Shown here: positions 37,152-48,915 of the stretch, piece by piece | How the letters are laid out: the number at the start of each line of letters is the position of its first letter | Position numbering within the stretch: the stretch's first letter is position 1 | NCBI GenBank assembly: GCA_963573305.1 | Contig: OY754333.1 | Coordinates: 20,085,013 to 20,149,012, forward strand | Source of the DNA: Pyrrhosoma nymphula | Lineage: Eukaryota > Arthropoda > Insecta > Odonata > Coenagrionidae | Direction of reading: 5' to 3' | Length of the DNA stretch: 64,000 bases | Program-made: the position numbers and the translations under genes | Notes under the pieces: generated by a model | What the model saw: only the letters and a program-made list of their open reading frames with translations | Database searches by the model: none | What the model was told of the DNA's origin: nothing

Positions 37152-38079
37152 CCGGTCCAACGCATGGGCCTGAGGTTAGGTATTTTCTTTTATTTCAAAT
37201 TAATTTTACGTAATGTCGACATTATTGAAAAATAAAACCCGTCTTATTATTCGAGTTTCACGAGAAAAGAAATTTATGCGACGCTGGCCCAAATATTTCC
37301 AGAACGGTTCCGTGATTATGCACATTCTCATTAATAAATCTTTAACCGTTAATGCTCGTTAAACATTGACTGAATCTAGGGCCACAGAAGTAATTTGCCT
37401 CTGGTAGGTTTAAACTCATGCTTTGCGAGGAAAGTTAACTGATTTATTTTCAAAACATGATAAATCTGATTTTCAAGAAAAGTTGGATTTCGCACTTCCT
37501 GAATTTAATAAATGTTTCTACCAAATGAAAAACTTCATAAAGTGTTTATTTTTCAACTACCAAATACTCCCAAGGGTATTTTGTTGGAAACAAATTAATT
37601 CCCCAAAACGACATCCTCGCAGCGCCCCTGACTGACCAGATTAAAATTAAATCGAAGAATATGCGAAAGAGTAATCACATACTGACAAATGTGTCAGGAT
37701 AAGATTTTTTTGGGAATTTTCACTGCCACATATGGTTGATGGATTAATTTGTTCTCGGTCATCACTATTGAGTATTCAATTGGGCAGCCCTATATCCATA
37801 AATTATCCATTTCCGGGACATCTTTTCACTTAATCTCACATCAGTTGCTCTTCGAAATTCCACATGCCTTCTTTTTCTCCTTATGTCGTCCGAAATCCTC
37901 ATTTTTTTCTTAACGTTTCCCCAGCGTTCTCCCCTATATCACTAACTATTCAACAAGCCCTCACATCACTTGGACTTTAGACTTATCGTGGGGGAAATAC
38001 ATATAGAACATTTGCGGAGCTGCATTGAAGAAACTATGATTTATCAAGCTAATAGAAGTAAGGCTCTTTGACGGAAAGG

Positions 38080-38800
38080 TAAAAGAGGAATGCTACTCTG
38101 GTTAGGTAACATCTGGAATTCGCCGCGACCATTTGGGACCTAAAACAGAAAACATGGAACCCGCAAAGTAAATAAAATACAAAGGAAAGCCGCACACTTC
38201 GTTAAAATCTACAACGAGCGTTCAGAAAGTGTCACACAGCTGATGGAAGGACTCGGCTGGGAACCGTCAAACGACTCCGGGGCTAACCAGTAGTTTTAGA
38301 TTACTTGAAAAATTCAGATCAGGCGATATTCAGTAGGACACGGAGGATCGTATTTTAACCACGCGCAATTATTTTATATGGAGTTGGTTAATTCAGAAGA
38401 TCTCCACGTTTCTCACTTATTTATCTGTACATCAATAGGCCTCCTTGGCAACAACATAAATGAAAAATAATAATGATGAAATGATGGCATCATATCTGGT
38501 CGCCACAATTATTTTAATTTCCGCGCTATATCTCTAGAACTGATAGGATTGACAAAATAAGAGAGATATGTACACTGCCGAACTGACAGGTACAAAAATT
38601 CCTTCTTACCTCGCACCATTAGTGATGTTTACAAAAATAGCGTGACACTATCTTAAAACCCGTCGTTAACATTCAAATCTCCTCTGTCCACTCTCCACTC
38701 CTTTTCCCTATGTCTTCCCCTTTCCAAGGCTGATGTCCTAACACCCTCTGCCACACGCATCTCGGGCGGCGCGCAGGATAGTATGAAGATCTCAATACTC
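38080..38800 (+). mobile_element. LINE 3' end (Jockey/CR1-like), with a 129-bp insertion
   Basis: Frame pieces match the C-terminus of jockey/CR1-like RTs: EFAATIWDPKTEN, then a VNKIQRKAA-type string, then LGWEP. The 3' part shares blocks with 52,620-53,350 (CACTGCCGAACTGAC, CAAAAATTCCTTCTT, CTCGCACCATTAGTGAT). An insertion at 38,377-38,505 is flanked by an 11-bp direct repeat CAATTATTTTA (38,366-38,376 and 38,506-38,516). Confidence 0.75.
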
Positions 38801-39412
38801 CTTCTATCAATCTGTACTACCTTCTCCTCATTTCCCCCAACTCCAAATAGCCTGTTTTCCTCTCCCACCATATGAAAAAACATGCCGCAAAGTTTTATTT
38901 TGTCGATTTGACACTCGTTTGGTCTTAATAAGAACTAGGATATTACAATTTTCCACAGATAAAGTTATGTCGTTTGGTCTCGTTACTCGTTTGGTCTTGT
39001 TCCTTTAAATGTCTTTGCTTGCAAATTACTTCATGCATTCCGTACTTCCGCATTTCCCTGAGCAGGCAGCAGTAATTTTCATTAGCAATTTAGCATTGAT
39101 CTTGTGCCTATTACATTTAGAAAGGGACTGGCTTTAATAATATTTAAAAACGAAATGTTTTGCTAAGTAACATCTAAAGCAATTTTTCCGGCTCTGCGTG
39201 CTTCGCACTACACAGTTTTCCACTTATAAAACACTACTTCTTTTCCTTCCTGTTTCCAGTTACTCACTATTCTTTCGTAATGAAACTTTTTTCAACTTCA
39301 TTCATTAAATATTCACTGAACTGCAGAGGTGAACACTGTTCACCGGTACCTACAGCGCAACAGAAGCGCCTTCGGCGCGCCAACATCATGGGTGTGAACC
39401 GGCATCTTCGAC

Positions 39413-39443
39413 CTGAAGACGCTGGTAGTTGTGCCAGCGAAAC
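39413..39443 (+). ncRNA. Hammerhead-like motif
   Basis: CTGAAGA, C, perfect stem GCTGG/CCAGC with an 8-base loop, then GAAAC. It is preceded by TCGAC as in other Penelope-type tails. It has the same one-base offset as the other copies in this window. Confidence 0.45.
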
Positions 39444-40684
39444 TGTTGTCTTTGCCATAGCCAAAAACGTGGTAGTACACCCGGAAGATGTAGAAGTTCA
39501 ACTTAATAGCACCGTAAAAGCCTTTGTTCTCACATCTCTCCATATCAGTTATACATCTCGACCTCGTATACATAATAATAGTAAATCGAGGTTAAGTCTA
39601 CAATGAAAATAGTTATTCCTTGCCGGCGTTTCAGAATTTGATTACTTCCATATTCAGGACTACAACCACGACACAGAAGGTCAACAACAAAAATATCAAC
39701 CACCAATACCCATACAATCGAAATATATAATTCTTCCGCCAGTAACACCTTAGAATTATTTTTTTTAATTACACCTTCATTGGTACATTGTCTCGTCTCG
39801 CGTGTTACTAAATCCATTTTGTAACCAGTTAACATGAATTTTGTATCCAATTATCATGATTAAATACATAAATATGCATATAGAATTAATGTTAACTGGT
39901 GTCCCTATATAAATATAGTCCTTTTTAGAGTTGCACTTAAGTGCACACCGCATCCTTGGTGCGCACGATCGGAAACGCTTCCCTGGACTTGTGCTGCATC
40001 CGTAGGGCAAGGTAGCTGAGAGAGAATGGGCTAGTTGCTCTCACTCGGCTACCCTGAGGGCTAATACCACCGATCCCGGCTGCATACACGCAATTTCCTC
40101 GCTCCAATTACCTCTCGCGCTCGCTCGCCTAATCCCCTTCCATATCTGCCCAACCAACACATCCCCTTTCTTTGCCCGAGATACTCGATGCGGTTAGTTA
40201 AACAGCAGAAAGTGTTGGATAATTGGGATAACCCGGTCGCGCAGTCACGATCTTCAATCTCAGCACAGCACACAGAACATCTTTTGCGAAGGTATCATAG
40301 GAGAGAATGACATCTTTAATTGTCTCCGCACGCAAAAGGAGTATGGCTGACAATTTTCTTCAAAGGCCCGATTAGAGAATGTCTGCCAAGCGTGTTAACC
40401 CTAAGATGACGCAGCCTTTTCGCTAACTTGGAGTTAACCGAGAGTTATCGATTGGAGAACCTATATTAACTTCGATTTTCATACCAAGAAAATACTTGGC
40501 TAGATATGATAAAACTGAGCCACAGTATTCTGAATTTCACATTTTTGCCTCATCCTTCTTTAACATATCATTTTCTGCATTCTTTAACATCCATGAATTG
40601 ATCATACTGATCTTAGTGTGATCGCTGACTCAATCAAAGTTAAACTATACACCAGCTGTACCTAACTAATTTTCAATTTATGTA

Positions 40685-40900
40685 TCCTATACTATTAAAC
40701 GAGCAAATCTTGCACACCTATATTTGTGTATTTTTGTATATATGTATGTACATTTTATTTCGAGAACGGCGTTAACGATTTCGATGAAAATTATAAATTT
40801 AAGGTACGAAAATATAATTTGCCTAGGTTTTCACTCAGGGAAAACACTTTTTTAAACAAGATATTGGGCCAAAACATGTATTTTTGACATTTAAAAAGAC
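40685..40900 (+). mobile_element. Possible Helitron 5' end
   Basis: It starts TCCTATACTATTAAACGAGC and is followed by ATTTGTGTATTTTTGTATAT and CGATTTCGATGAAA, resembling widespread animal Helitron 5' ends (TC..CTATACTA.., then ACCGATTTCGATGAAA). No 3' hairpin-CTRR end was identified and no Rep/Helicase coding is present. Confidence 0.45.
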
Positions 40901-41814
40901 TGCTCCATTACACCATTACACTACACCGTTGCTATGGGTTTTAATAAAATCACCAGCTTTTTTATCAGGCTATTGTATCGCCCTTTTCAAGGTAATCATC
41001 AAATGTCACCACCATTATTGCATCAGAGGTTTTACGTTTACGCAATTTGTCTAATAATGAGCCAGATAATTGAGTGGTTAGCGGACATGCAACAACATGA
41101 TTTGCAACGACGTTCGAAAAACCAATTTGCTCAGCATATGTGATTTCTTCATGAACTCGTCTGATTAAAAATTACAATCCGATCAAAGATCGGCCCATAA
41201 GATAACAAACATTGCAACAACGTAAATTCTACGCATCAAACGCCAACTTCCCAATGGAATTTGAAAGTAATTTGTTTTCCTGAATTTACGCTTGTACCTC
41301 GTTTACACTACTTGCTTTCTATGCTAGTGACTCGAAAGCCAGTAAAACATTTCCCACGCGAGGTCTAGTTAGCGCCAACCCCTGTAAACTTGTTTACACT
41401 TTTCTTTATCATGCAAGAGTCACTAGAGTTGAATGATGGTTACTAGCATTCGAGTAACTAGATAAGCGTTACGGGCATTCGTTTCATGCAATGGCATGTG
41501 GTGTCATAAGGCTTCATTCTTCTTTTACACCAGATACTTATTATTGAATACCTTTGCCCCAAAGATTATTAGAATTAATTTTTTTTACCTCCATTACTTA
41601 ATGATATACATTTTTTAATACATATTCCCATGTGGACATGCATTTTTCCATCAATATTTAGCGTATATGTTCCTGTGGGATTTAGTAATTAAATATAGTA
41701 ATCCTTTTAAAGAGTGTAACAAAATGAACTTTCCAAAAAGTTCATCGCTATGGGTGACTCCAAGTTGGCGTACAGAGTTATTGATAAGTGAAAATTGATT
41801 ATGAAGTTAATTCT

Positions 41815-41935
41815 TTTCGGGTTTCCGTTTGGGTTAAGTGATCCATCTTCTTATTTGCCGACATTTCGATGAAAGACATTCATCGTCATCAGGGCCGTTG
41901 ACGATGAAAACCCGAGAAGAATTTACTTCAACCAT
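41815..41935 (-). repeat. Foldback carrying a hammerhead-like motif
   Basis: The arms are AATTCTTTTCGGGTTT and AAACCCGAGAAGAATT. The centre on the minus strand (41,892-41,863) reads CTGATGA, C, stem GATGAA/TTCATC with a short loop, GAAAT. This matches Penelope-type terminal structures. Confidence 0.55.
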
Positions 41936-42499
41936 TCGCTGGAAGAAAATTAAATCCTACGAAAATTGATTATGATAGCCAGCGGAGATATAGTTTTTTA
42001 TTACCTCAAACATCAAACGAAATGGAAAAAACATTAACCAGATTCTGACACCACGAAACCCTTCATAGCAGAGTTTTTCCCTGACAAAGATTCATCCAGT
42101 TAGAGCTTGATCTAAATGTAAAATACCTATCCTTTATCCTTGCTCACTTACTCTAAGAAACGGAAATGGTATGCTGCAAAATGTGAGCATGTATTCAGGG
42201 ATGTAGTTTATCACAGACGGGATTAATAGGGACAGGAGTTGGGTTTTTCTCTAACGGCAGACAAGATAACTCTATAAGAGTACCTGCATAGTTAAATTCT
42301 CGCACTTACCTCTAAGAAAATGGTGAAATCATACTTGTAAAACAGGAATTCAATTTTGATATGGAAGAATTTAAGACGCATCCATAAGTATCTATGTACT
42401 ACTACCTGATAAGATGTAACCGCAGGCACCGACTACTATAAATGACTTCCTACATTAGATCGGTACGTTTCCTGTATCTCTCCATCTCATTCAAGCATA

Positions 42500-42690
42500 T
42501 TATCTCTTTCTCTTACCCCAAAATACGTACTCCACTCTTTTCACGGCCTTCAGAATCCCCTCCCCCTCGTCACCCTTACTCCACCTCCTCCTAATATCCT
42601 CCAGCAGCTTCCTCTCCTCACGCACCAATTCCAGCACTTCTTCGTTTGCCTTCCTCTCCGTTCATTTTGGTTTCTCTACTTCCACACACA
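42500..42690 (-). mobile_element. LINE tail fragment, same family as 6445-7200
   Basis: The minus strand reads NERKANEEVLELVREERKLL (compare ERKTNEEVLEMVGKERKLL at the 49,970-50,715 copy), then DIRRRW. Decayed and short. Confidence 0.7.
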
Positions 42691-42699
42691 TAACGTATC

Positions 42700-44490
42700 C
42701 AATTACGTCTCACCGTCTTTCCTCAATTTCCAGTTTCATGCACTTGAACCCAACAAGTAATTTTAGACTCTTCATCAACCCTGTAAACATTCTTTCATGA
42801 ACGATCTGTCATAAGTTTTCTCCAAGCAAACTCCTTCTTTGTTTGTGCAATTTTTCTCCTTATATTTACAATACGAAACTGGAATAATTTTGATCTCTGG
42901 GAAGCAGGATCACCAGCGATGGTAGAGGCAAGAAAGTATTGAGAGCGAAACAACCCAAGCACAGAAGATATTTTACCAAAGGAGTTTGCGAACAGCCAGT
43001 GACACAAGCGTAGAAGTAAGAAGAGGACCTTGATACTATTCGCTTGATAAATCCTAGTTTCTTTAATGCAGCACCACAGATGTTTCGCACCTTTGGCAGT
43101 TGTCTCCCAGATTGAGAATATTGTAGTCGAAACAATTAAATACGCATAATTTCAATCATTCGTGAAAGAAATCAGCGAAAAATATTCATTTATATTAAAA
43201 TTTTCTTTAGCGAGCTCATCTAAGAATGAGAGCGACATATTACAAAATAAAATGGTTCCATAGATTGGGAAAATCGAAATTCTGCGATACTTCACAACAT
43301 ATAGTTGTTTTATTCGAGTTTCGAAGGAATATTGTTAGAATAAATTTGTGCACGAATTTCCTAAAATATCTTCCGAACTCCACGAAATCTATAAAAGCTC
43401 ATTCATCTATATTTTATTTCGTCCATTATTCTTGAAGTAGTTTTAACAACCCTCCAACCTCAAGCTTAGAGTAACAGTAGAGAATGCAAGAAAATGAACC
43501 GGTAAATGAAATTGTAAAAACTATCCCATGGCGTCCAATGGTAATGTTCTCGATTGGAAGAAAATTAATTTATTTAACATAGCTTGTCGGAATCATCAGA
43601 TTTTTGTTTAATGAATACGCTGGCGCTGTAAATGGCTGGCACTCTTGTATGACAATTGGTAATTTACTTCCCTATATAATTAAATGCCCAAGTAGAAAAG
43701 GTGTAATGGAAAAGAATGCGCTGTCATTCTTGACAGATACTAGCTCAAAACGCGCATACTCTATTAGTAAGTAACACCTAGAGACGGCAAGAAAATGGAA
43801 TGGTAAATTAAAATGTGATAAATATCCAATGGCGCCCAATGTTAATATGGTCTCTAATGAAATGAAATGCATCTATCTTACACAACTAGTTGATGCCAAC
43901 ATATATTCGTATCTATTAGGTGCTCATTTCATGTGTGTCACTGGAAAAATTAGAACATCTTTCGGCTGAGCTAGGAATTGGGTCTCTGATCGGCGGTTCA
44001 TTAGTTTTTTGACGTGAGCTTGATGAATCAGTTTGGTGCCTCGGTCGGAGACATTCCGAGATTCAGAGAAAACGCCCCGAATTGATTGAATGTGTGAAGC
44101 GGAGATCCCGTCTACACGACGCCGTGCTCTCATAACCAAACGCTTGATGTTCCGAAAGATTAATCATCCCAGATATACCCCTCAAAAGGCCCAAGGCCGA
44201 TTCTGATATTGCCTTCGTTATTTAATTGTTTACAGGGGCGAACTTCTGCCCAGGATAACTAGGTAGCTGCCTAAACCTCGGTGGGAGGTGGGAGGCAAAC
44301 CCCTGGTGAGGGGGCAAAATAGAATACATTGAGAACACAGGACACGGAATATACTGTCAAATTTTCCGAAAAAGATATAATTACAGTAAGTTAGTCTAGA
44401 CAAAGTACGTTACATGAGTAAAAAATAAATATAAAGAATGTTTTTTTGCTAAATTATCAAAACGGGATCCCTGACTGTAAAATGCCTAGG
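42700..44490. other. No gene recognised
   Basis: AT-rich with short frames only. Two stretches about 290 bp apart (43,480-43,575 and 43,790-43,870) share wording such as GGCAAGAAAATGGAATGGTAA-like and ATGGCG(T/C)CCAATG, so a diverged local duplication is likely. Confidence 0.4.
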
Positions 44491-44529
44491 TGTCCTGGGT
44501 CTCTTCAGACCTGATTGTACTGCGGGTTT

Positions 44530-44870
44530 TCAAAAAATCATGGAAAATGCCATGGGGTTATATGAAAATATAAGTACAATAAAACAGCAAAATGAAAATA
44601 ATAAGGTAAGAAAAAACAGCTTAATTACATTTTGTAAAACACAAGAATTTCCTTGCATAATATACGGAAGCGAGAACTGGACGATTATTAAAACAAGTGA
44701 ACAAAAATTACGAATATCTGAGATGATTTTTTTAAAAGCTGCTGGCTGCACTCGAGCGGACAGAAAAATAAAAACAGATATAAGTTAAGACCTCGGCGTA
44801 CTAGACGTAAATGAAACAATGGAAGAATACCGTAATAGACGGAGAAAAGATGCCGAGAGGAAGGAAAACC
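44530..44870 (+). mobile_element. LINE RT C-terminal fragment
   Basis: It reads IIYGSENWTIIKTSEQKLRI, then SEMIFLKAAGCTRADRK, TAA, then DLGVLDVNETMEEYRNRRR. This is the YGSExW...KLRxxExxFL...GxT pattern of non-LTR RT thumb regions, from a different family than the 6.4-kb copies. Confidence 0.75.
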
Positions 44871-45145
44871 TTCAACTATTCTACATTTTCACTTTACCCT
44901 AATATTGTTAGGTAGTCTATCGTTAATTGGAGGGAGTCAATTATAGTTAAATGGGGGAACCTGCGCAAATTCTGAATGTAATATATGTAGTTACAAGTAT
45001 TTTTTTATAATTAACTTGTGGTTACAACTCTCTACTTAACGGATTGCAAACATTTTATCCGGCACATTTAGCAGTTTTCACAAAAACGCCAAATTTCTAC
45101 GATTATTCATAATTAATAAATTCTTTAAAAAATATTTTTCTTACG

Positions 45146-45188
45146 CATGCTTACGGTTGAAAAAAAAAAAACATCAACCGTAAGCATG
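45146..45188. repeat. Perfect 15-bp hairpin around an A-run
   Basis: The arms are CATGCTTACGGTTGA (45,146-45,160) and its exact complement (45,174-45,188), around a 13-base, almost all-A loop. Confidence 0.85.
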
Positions 45189-45659
45189 ACTGGCAACATT
45201 GAAAGAACGATACGTATCTCATGTACCACTGAAAAAAGTTTCAGATCTTTTCAATCGGTATAGGTCGCGGCTATTCCGAGTTTTACTTGATATCTGTAAA
45301 ACGTAGTCTCTACAATGTTTTCGTCGTAAAGGAGAAAATATACGGAGCCAATTGTCACGAACGTTAAAATGAAGACTTATTGTTAGTGAGGAAAAAACTG
45401 CTATAGGAGAGGGGAGCAGAGAGCTGCAGTAAAATTCAGTGCTTACAAGTGCCACTCACTAGTGACTAATAAGGCAACAATGCTATTGAAGTAGGATTAC
45501 CATATTCTCATTATAAAAACCGGGGCATTTCTAGTTCTTTAGAGGTTAAAATCGAGAAAAAGTTTTCGCACAGTTTATAAAAATTAGGGGAATGGTGTAA
45601 AGTTATTGTATTCTTTGATTGCAATTACAAAATAATATTATTATTACTTTTAGCTGCGG

Positions 45660-45790
45660 CGAATTGTTTTGGTATCAAGCTCTGGAGTACCCAGTTCGAA
45701 TCTTGCTACTGTTTGGACGGTTGAATTCCTCTTGGCTCTAGGCAATTAATTCCTGTGCCTCCCCTCCCCTCCGGGAGAAGTTGAAAATTT
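45660..45790 (+). repeat. Degenerate tRNA-like (SINE) sequence
   Basis: It has a box-like TGGTATCAAGCTCTGGAG and a B-box-like CAGTTCGAATCTTG, followed by a pyrimidine-rich body. It does not fold as an intact tRNA. Confidence 0.45.
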
Positions 45791-45879
45791 ACGTTGCTCA
45801 ATTCGGATTCTATCATAGGAGTTCTTCCCTTCAACCAAGTGAGAAACTAATTTTGACGATACCGGGACAAGCAACGGTA

Positions 45880-46000
45880 GTTACCTTTACGGAGTCACCC
45901 GAAAGTGCACAGAAGTGCGATATTCCACAGAGGAAAAATCATTCGCCTTGACCGGGATTCGAACCCGGATCCCTCGTCGATCCCTCGTTGACCACCAAGC
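45880..46000 (-). repeat. tRNA-derived SINE, minus strand
   Basis: The minus strand reads GGATCCGGGTTCGAATCCCGG (B box in a 5-bp T-stem), then the body TTTTTCCTCTGTGGAATATC, GTGCACTT and CGGGTGACTCCGTAAAGG. A body copy lies at 54,895-54,990. Confidence 0.78.
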
Positions 46001-46029
46001 TCCTATAAAGCCACCAAATTTTCCACAGG

Positions 46030-46137
46030 GGAGAAGGACGCCTCGGTAGCTTAACTGGTTAAAGCACTCGGCGCGAAATCGAGGGATCCGGGTTCGAATC
46101 CCGGTCAAGTGAGAAACACTCATTAGTCCGTATAGAG
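46030..46137 (+). repeat. tRNA-derived SINE, plus strand
   Basis: GCCTCGGTAGCTTAACTGG acts as A box, CTCG/CGAG as anticodon stem, and CCGGGTTCGAATCCCGG as T-arm. The acceptor stem does not close, so this is a SINE head rather than a tRNA gene. The 30-bp block at 46,080-46,109 is the exact inverted copy of 45,947-45,976. Confidence 0.75.
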
Positions 46138-46314
46138 CAGTAGATCTCAACCTTCCTAATGCCGCGACCCTTTACTACAGTTCCTCATATGGTGGTGACC
46201 CCCGTAAATATGGAAACCATCGGAAATATGTGTTTTCCGATGGTCTTAGGCGACCTCTGTGAAATAGTCGTTCGACCCCCAAAGGAGTCGCGACCCACAG
46301 ATTGAGAACAGATG
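46138..46314. mobile_element. SPIN-like non-autonomous hAT element
   Basis: One end reads CAGTAGATCTCAACCTTCC and the other, inverted, CATCTGTTCTCAATCTGTGG. Inside are TAATGCCGCGACCCTTTA, CAGTTCCTCAT, GTGGTGACCCCC, TTAGGCGACC, GTCGTTCGACCCCCAAAGG and GTCGCGACCCACAG. A central palindrome, CCATCGGAAA/TTTTCCGATGG, is present. These blocks match what I remember of the SPIN (SPACE INVADERS) hAT family. The flanks GTATAGAG (46,130-46,137) and GTCTTGAG (46,315-46,322) agree at 6 of 8 positions, consistent with an aged 8-bp duplication. Confidence 0.88.
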
Positions 46315-46322
46315 GTCTTGAG

Positions 46323-46645
46323 CAGTGTTTCCCAAACTTTTTCGAGTCACCGCCCATAAATGTTTTTTGTTTCCACAAAACGCCCCCTAACGGTCCCCCC
46401 CCCCCCAACCTTGGGCTCTAAAATCATACTAGACTACCTGACCAAATCAGGAAGATTATGAAAATAAATTTAAAACAATTGTGATAAAATAAATGCTTAT
46501 TTCAAATACAATACATTGATATTTTATTGATCCCAGGACATGTATGGTACCATTCGGCCCCCATGCCACCTCTTGTTACTTATCGCCCCCCTAGATTATG
46601 GCACCGCCCCTTAGGGGGCGGTAGCGCCCACTTTAGGAACCACTG
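46323..46645. mobile_element. Second hAT-type MITE abutting the SPIN-like element
   Basis: It starts CAGTGTTTCCCAAAC and ends in the complement of CAGTGGTTCCTAAAG. Both ends hold CGCCCCC/GGGGGCG blocks. The flanks GTCTTGAG (46,315-46,322) and GTCTAGAG (46,646-46,653) agree at 7 of 8. There is no coding. It contains a run of 14 or so C near 46,396. Confidence 0.85.
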
Positions 46646-46774
46646 GTCTAGAGCCTTTTAAGATGTGTTATACAATTTGATACAATATTTTCGAAAAACA
46701 TATTTCTCGCCATAAATATTTCACTCTGAATATCTCCTCGCCAGAGTCCTCTGGATTGCCATTTTACAATTACT

Positions 46775-47690
46775 GGGCATTACTTATAGCACAGAGATAA
46801 ATGTGTTAGGGATGCTTGTGGTGATCGTGTCAGTGTAATGGTTGGGGGTGTAAATGTGAATATTCTTTTGTGTTCTGATGACGCTGTGTTGCTATCTAGG
46901 AGCCCACAGAGATAATAAGGAATTCTGGATAACTTCTGTGAGGCAACAGTAAAAATGGATTCAAGGGCTAATGCATCAAAGCCCAAAGTAGTTTTATTTC
47001 ACAAAGAAAATTTTGTCAGCAGCAACAAAAAAAATGGAAAAAAATTTTACCATGAGGGTAAATGGAGATAATTTAGCAAGTGGGCGATTTTGTTTACCTT
47101 GGCCGAATATTAGCGAAAGAATGAAGGATAAATAGATAGTAAAGCGTACGAATTCCGGTACGATAGTCGTAGGTAGCATATCTAAATCTAATAAATACCC
47201 TGCAAGCCACCTCAAGGGTGTTTGGCAGGGGGTGAGAAGTCACCAACACGCATTACACTCAGCCATATTATAATTTAGTGTAACTACGACTATTGATGCA
47301 TTAACATAAATCGCTAATGCTTGTCAGAAGGCGAAGCCTCACAAGCATGCATTACTCTATAGTTATGCTACCAATGTTACAGGGACCGTTGTATACCAAG
47401 GAATAAGTGTTTGTCTGGGCAAGAAAAAATCGCAGTATACAAAAGTCTTCTCCCGATGTTGTGATATGGCAGCGAAACCAGGGTGTGTTAGGATAAACAT
47501 AAGAGTAGGCTAAATGCAGTGGGGATGGCGTACCGGAGGGTGATGAAAGAAAGTGGCTGAGATACTCCAGCAATGGAAATATGTGTAAGGACTGTTGCTT
47601 CATTGCTATGGCCATGTCGAGAGAATGAATAAGAATCGAATATCGGAACAGATATATGAAAGTGAGATGAATTTTGTGAGTCAGTTTCAC
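46775..47690 (+). mobile_element. LINE RT remnant, decayed
   Basis: It reads RDACGDRVSVMVGGVNVNIL, LCSDDAVLLSRSP (RT catalytic motif, normally YADD; here CSDD), then KMDSRANASKPKVVLF. After ~450 bp of broken sequence comes HCYGHVERMNKNRISEQIYE, a typical LINE tail string. At 47,190-47,240 is a TGCAAGCCACCTCAAGGGTG block, also seen in eroded form at 59,135-59,165. Confidence 0.78.
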
Positions 47691-48475
47691 AGGCCTATTA
47701 CTGAGAATTAAACTTTTTTACCGTGCCTAACCAACACCACCTAAATTAAACTGTTTACTTTAGGTGGCGTTGGCCTAACCCGATAGAGAACGGCGTGATA
47801 GGTGTTTATCAACGAGCATACTCCTTAACATTTTAATATCCTGCCAATACGTTAACTTAAACATTATTGATGATGGCCCAATTTTAATCTACCTCCAGTC
47901 TACTCCAAAAAAATCCAATGATTCATTCCAATGTACCCTCGCCTATGCTTTTTTCTTAAGTTCCTCAAAATGTGTTGGCCTATGTTCACAAGTATACAGA
48001 TCATCTATACACATATTGCCTACATACACTGGTTCTTAAATGGCTCCAATGGTAATGTTTCATGTTCTCGTTGCAACTGTAAGTCCCACCTGTGTCGCAA
48101 GGAACATCCTCCGATATTGAGACTGATTTAAATTACCGCCGTCTTTAAACCAGTCGGAACATGGCCGCTGCGCGGATTCAGCACTACAGAATTAACATGG
48201 TGTCGATCGGTATTGTCCCCTCCGTGAACTTTGCTCTAATAGCCTCAAAAAATTTCAGGCTGTAACACCACGACTCCCACTTTTATTTAGTTACATTAAG
48301 GGTCCGATTCATAGTCGACACTTTCGGCTTAAATATACTTAAGATGGGCTAATGTATACTTTACAAGTTTCATAGACGTCACATTAGACGAAATAACGCT
48401 AAAGTGTCACTTTATCCTAAAGTGCTCGTCGGAGCTCACTTTAGATGCTAAAGTGATCTTTAGAGATAAACAAAA

Positions 48476-48915
48476 ATGGATGCGCTGGTTGTAAACGAAG
48501 TTGAAATCGTTTTCTACTGGGTTGATATCGCCGAGGAATTGGAAATGCTGGTTATAAACCATTACCGGAGATACATAAAGGCCATTTTACACGGCAAATT
48601 TTATTTATTTGCACAATCTATAATTGCGTGAACGCTTGCATCAGGAAATTGTACCGTGTAAAACTGCAAATTGTGCGAACGCTTGTGCGATTGTATGAAT
48701 GACAAAATGGAAAATATGTAGAACCTGTTCTAATTCCATTCAGATCAACACACAATCTCGTTCAGTTTCATACCTTTGTTTGAACAAAATATCACACCGT
48801 GTAAAACGGCCTTTGAGACATGAAAAATCCGGTTGAATATTTCCGAGAAGATGAATTTATTCGTCGGTTTTCAAAGAATATCGTTCAACTTTGTCGTTCC
48901 TTTTGCGTTTATTTT
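48476..48915 (+). pseudogene. Harbinger-like transposase N-terminus, interrupted by a MITE
   Basis: From ATG 48,476 (good context CAAAAATGG) the frame reads MDALVVNEVEIVFYW and on to LVINHYRRYI, where the MITE enters at 48,577. After it the coding resumes with MKNPVEYFREDEFIRRFSKN and IVQLCRSFC. NPxExFxxxEFxxRFR is the N-terminal pattern of HARBI1-type transposases. The catalytic DDE part was not found, so the copy is dead. Confidence 0.6.
48577..48814. mobile_element. 238-bp MITE inside the Harbinger-like element
   Basis: The termini are AAAGGCCATTTTACACGG and the complement of AAAGGCCGTTTTACACGG (17 of 18). No clear target duplication is visible. An internal copy of CCGTGTAAAAC lies at 48,653-48,663. 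Confidence 0.8.

Noticed and set aside
39280..39606. 108-codon plus-strand frame
   Set aside because: Overlapped by equally long minus frames and it spans the Penelope-type hammerhead-like motif, so it is repeat-derived.
46036..46110. Functional tRNA gene
   Set aside because: T-arm and D-like parts are good but the acceptor stem does not pair and a SINE body follows.
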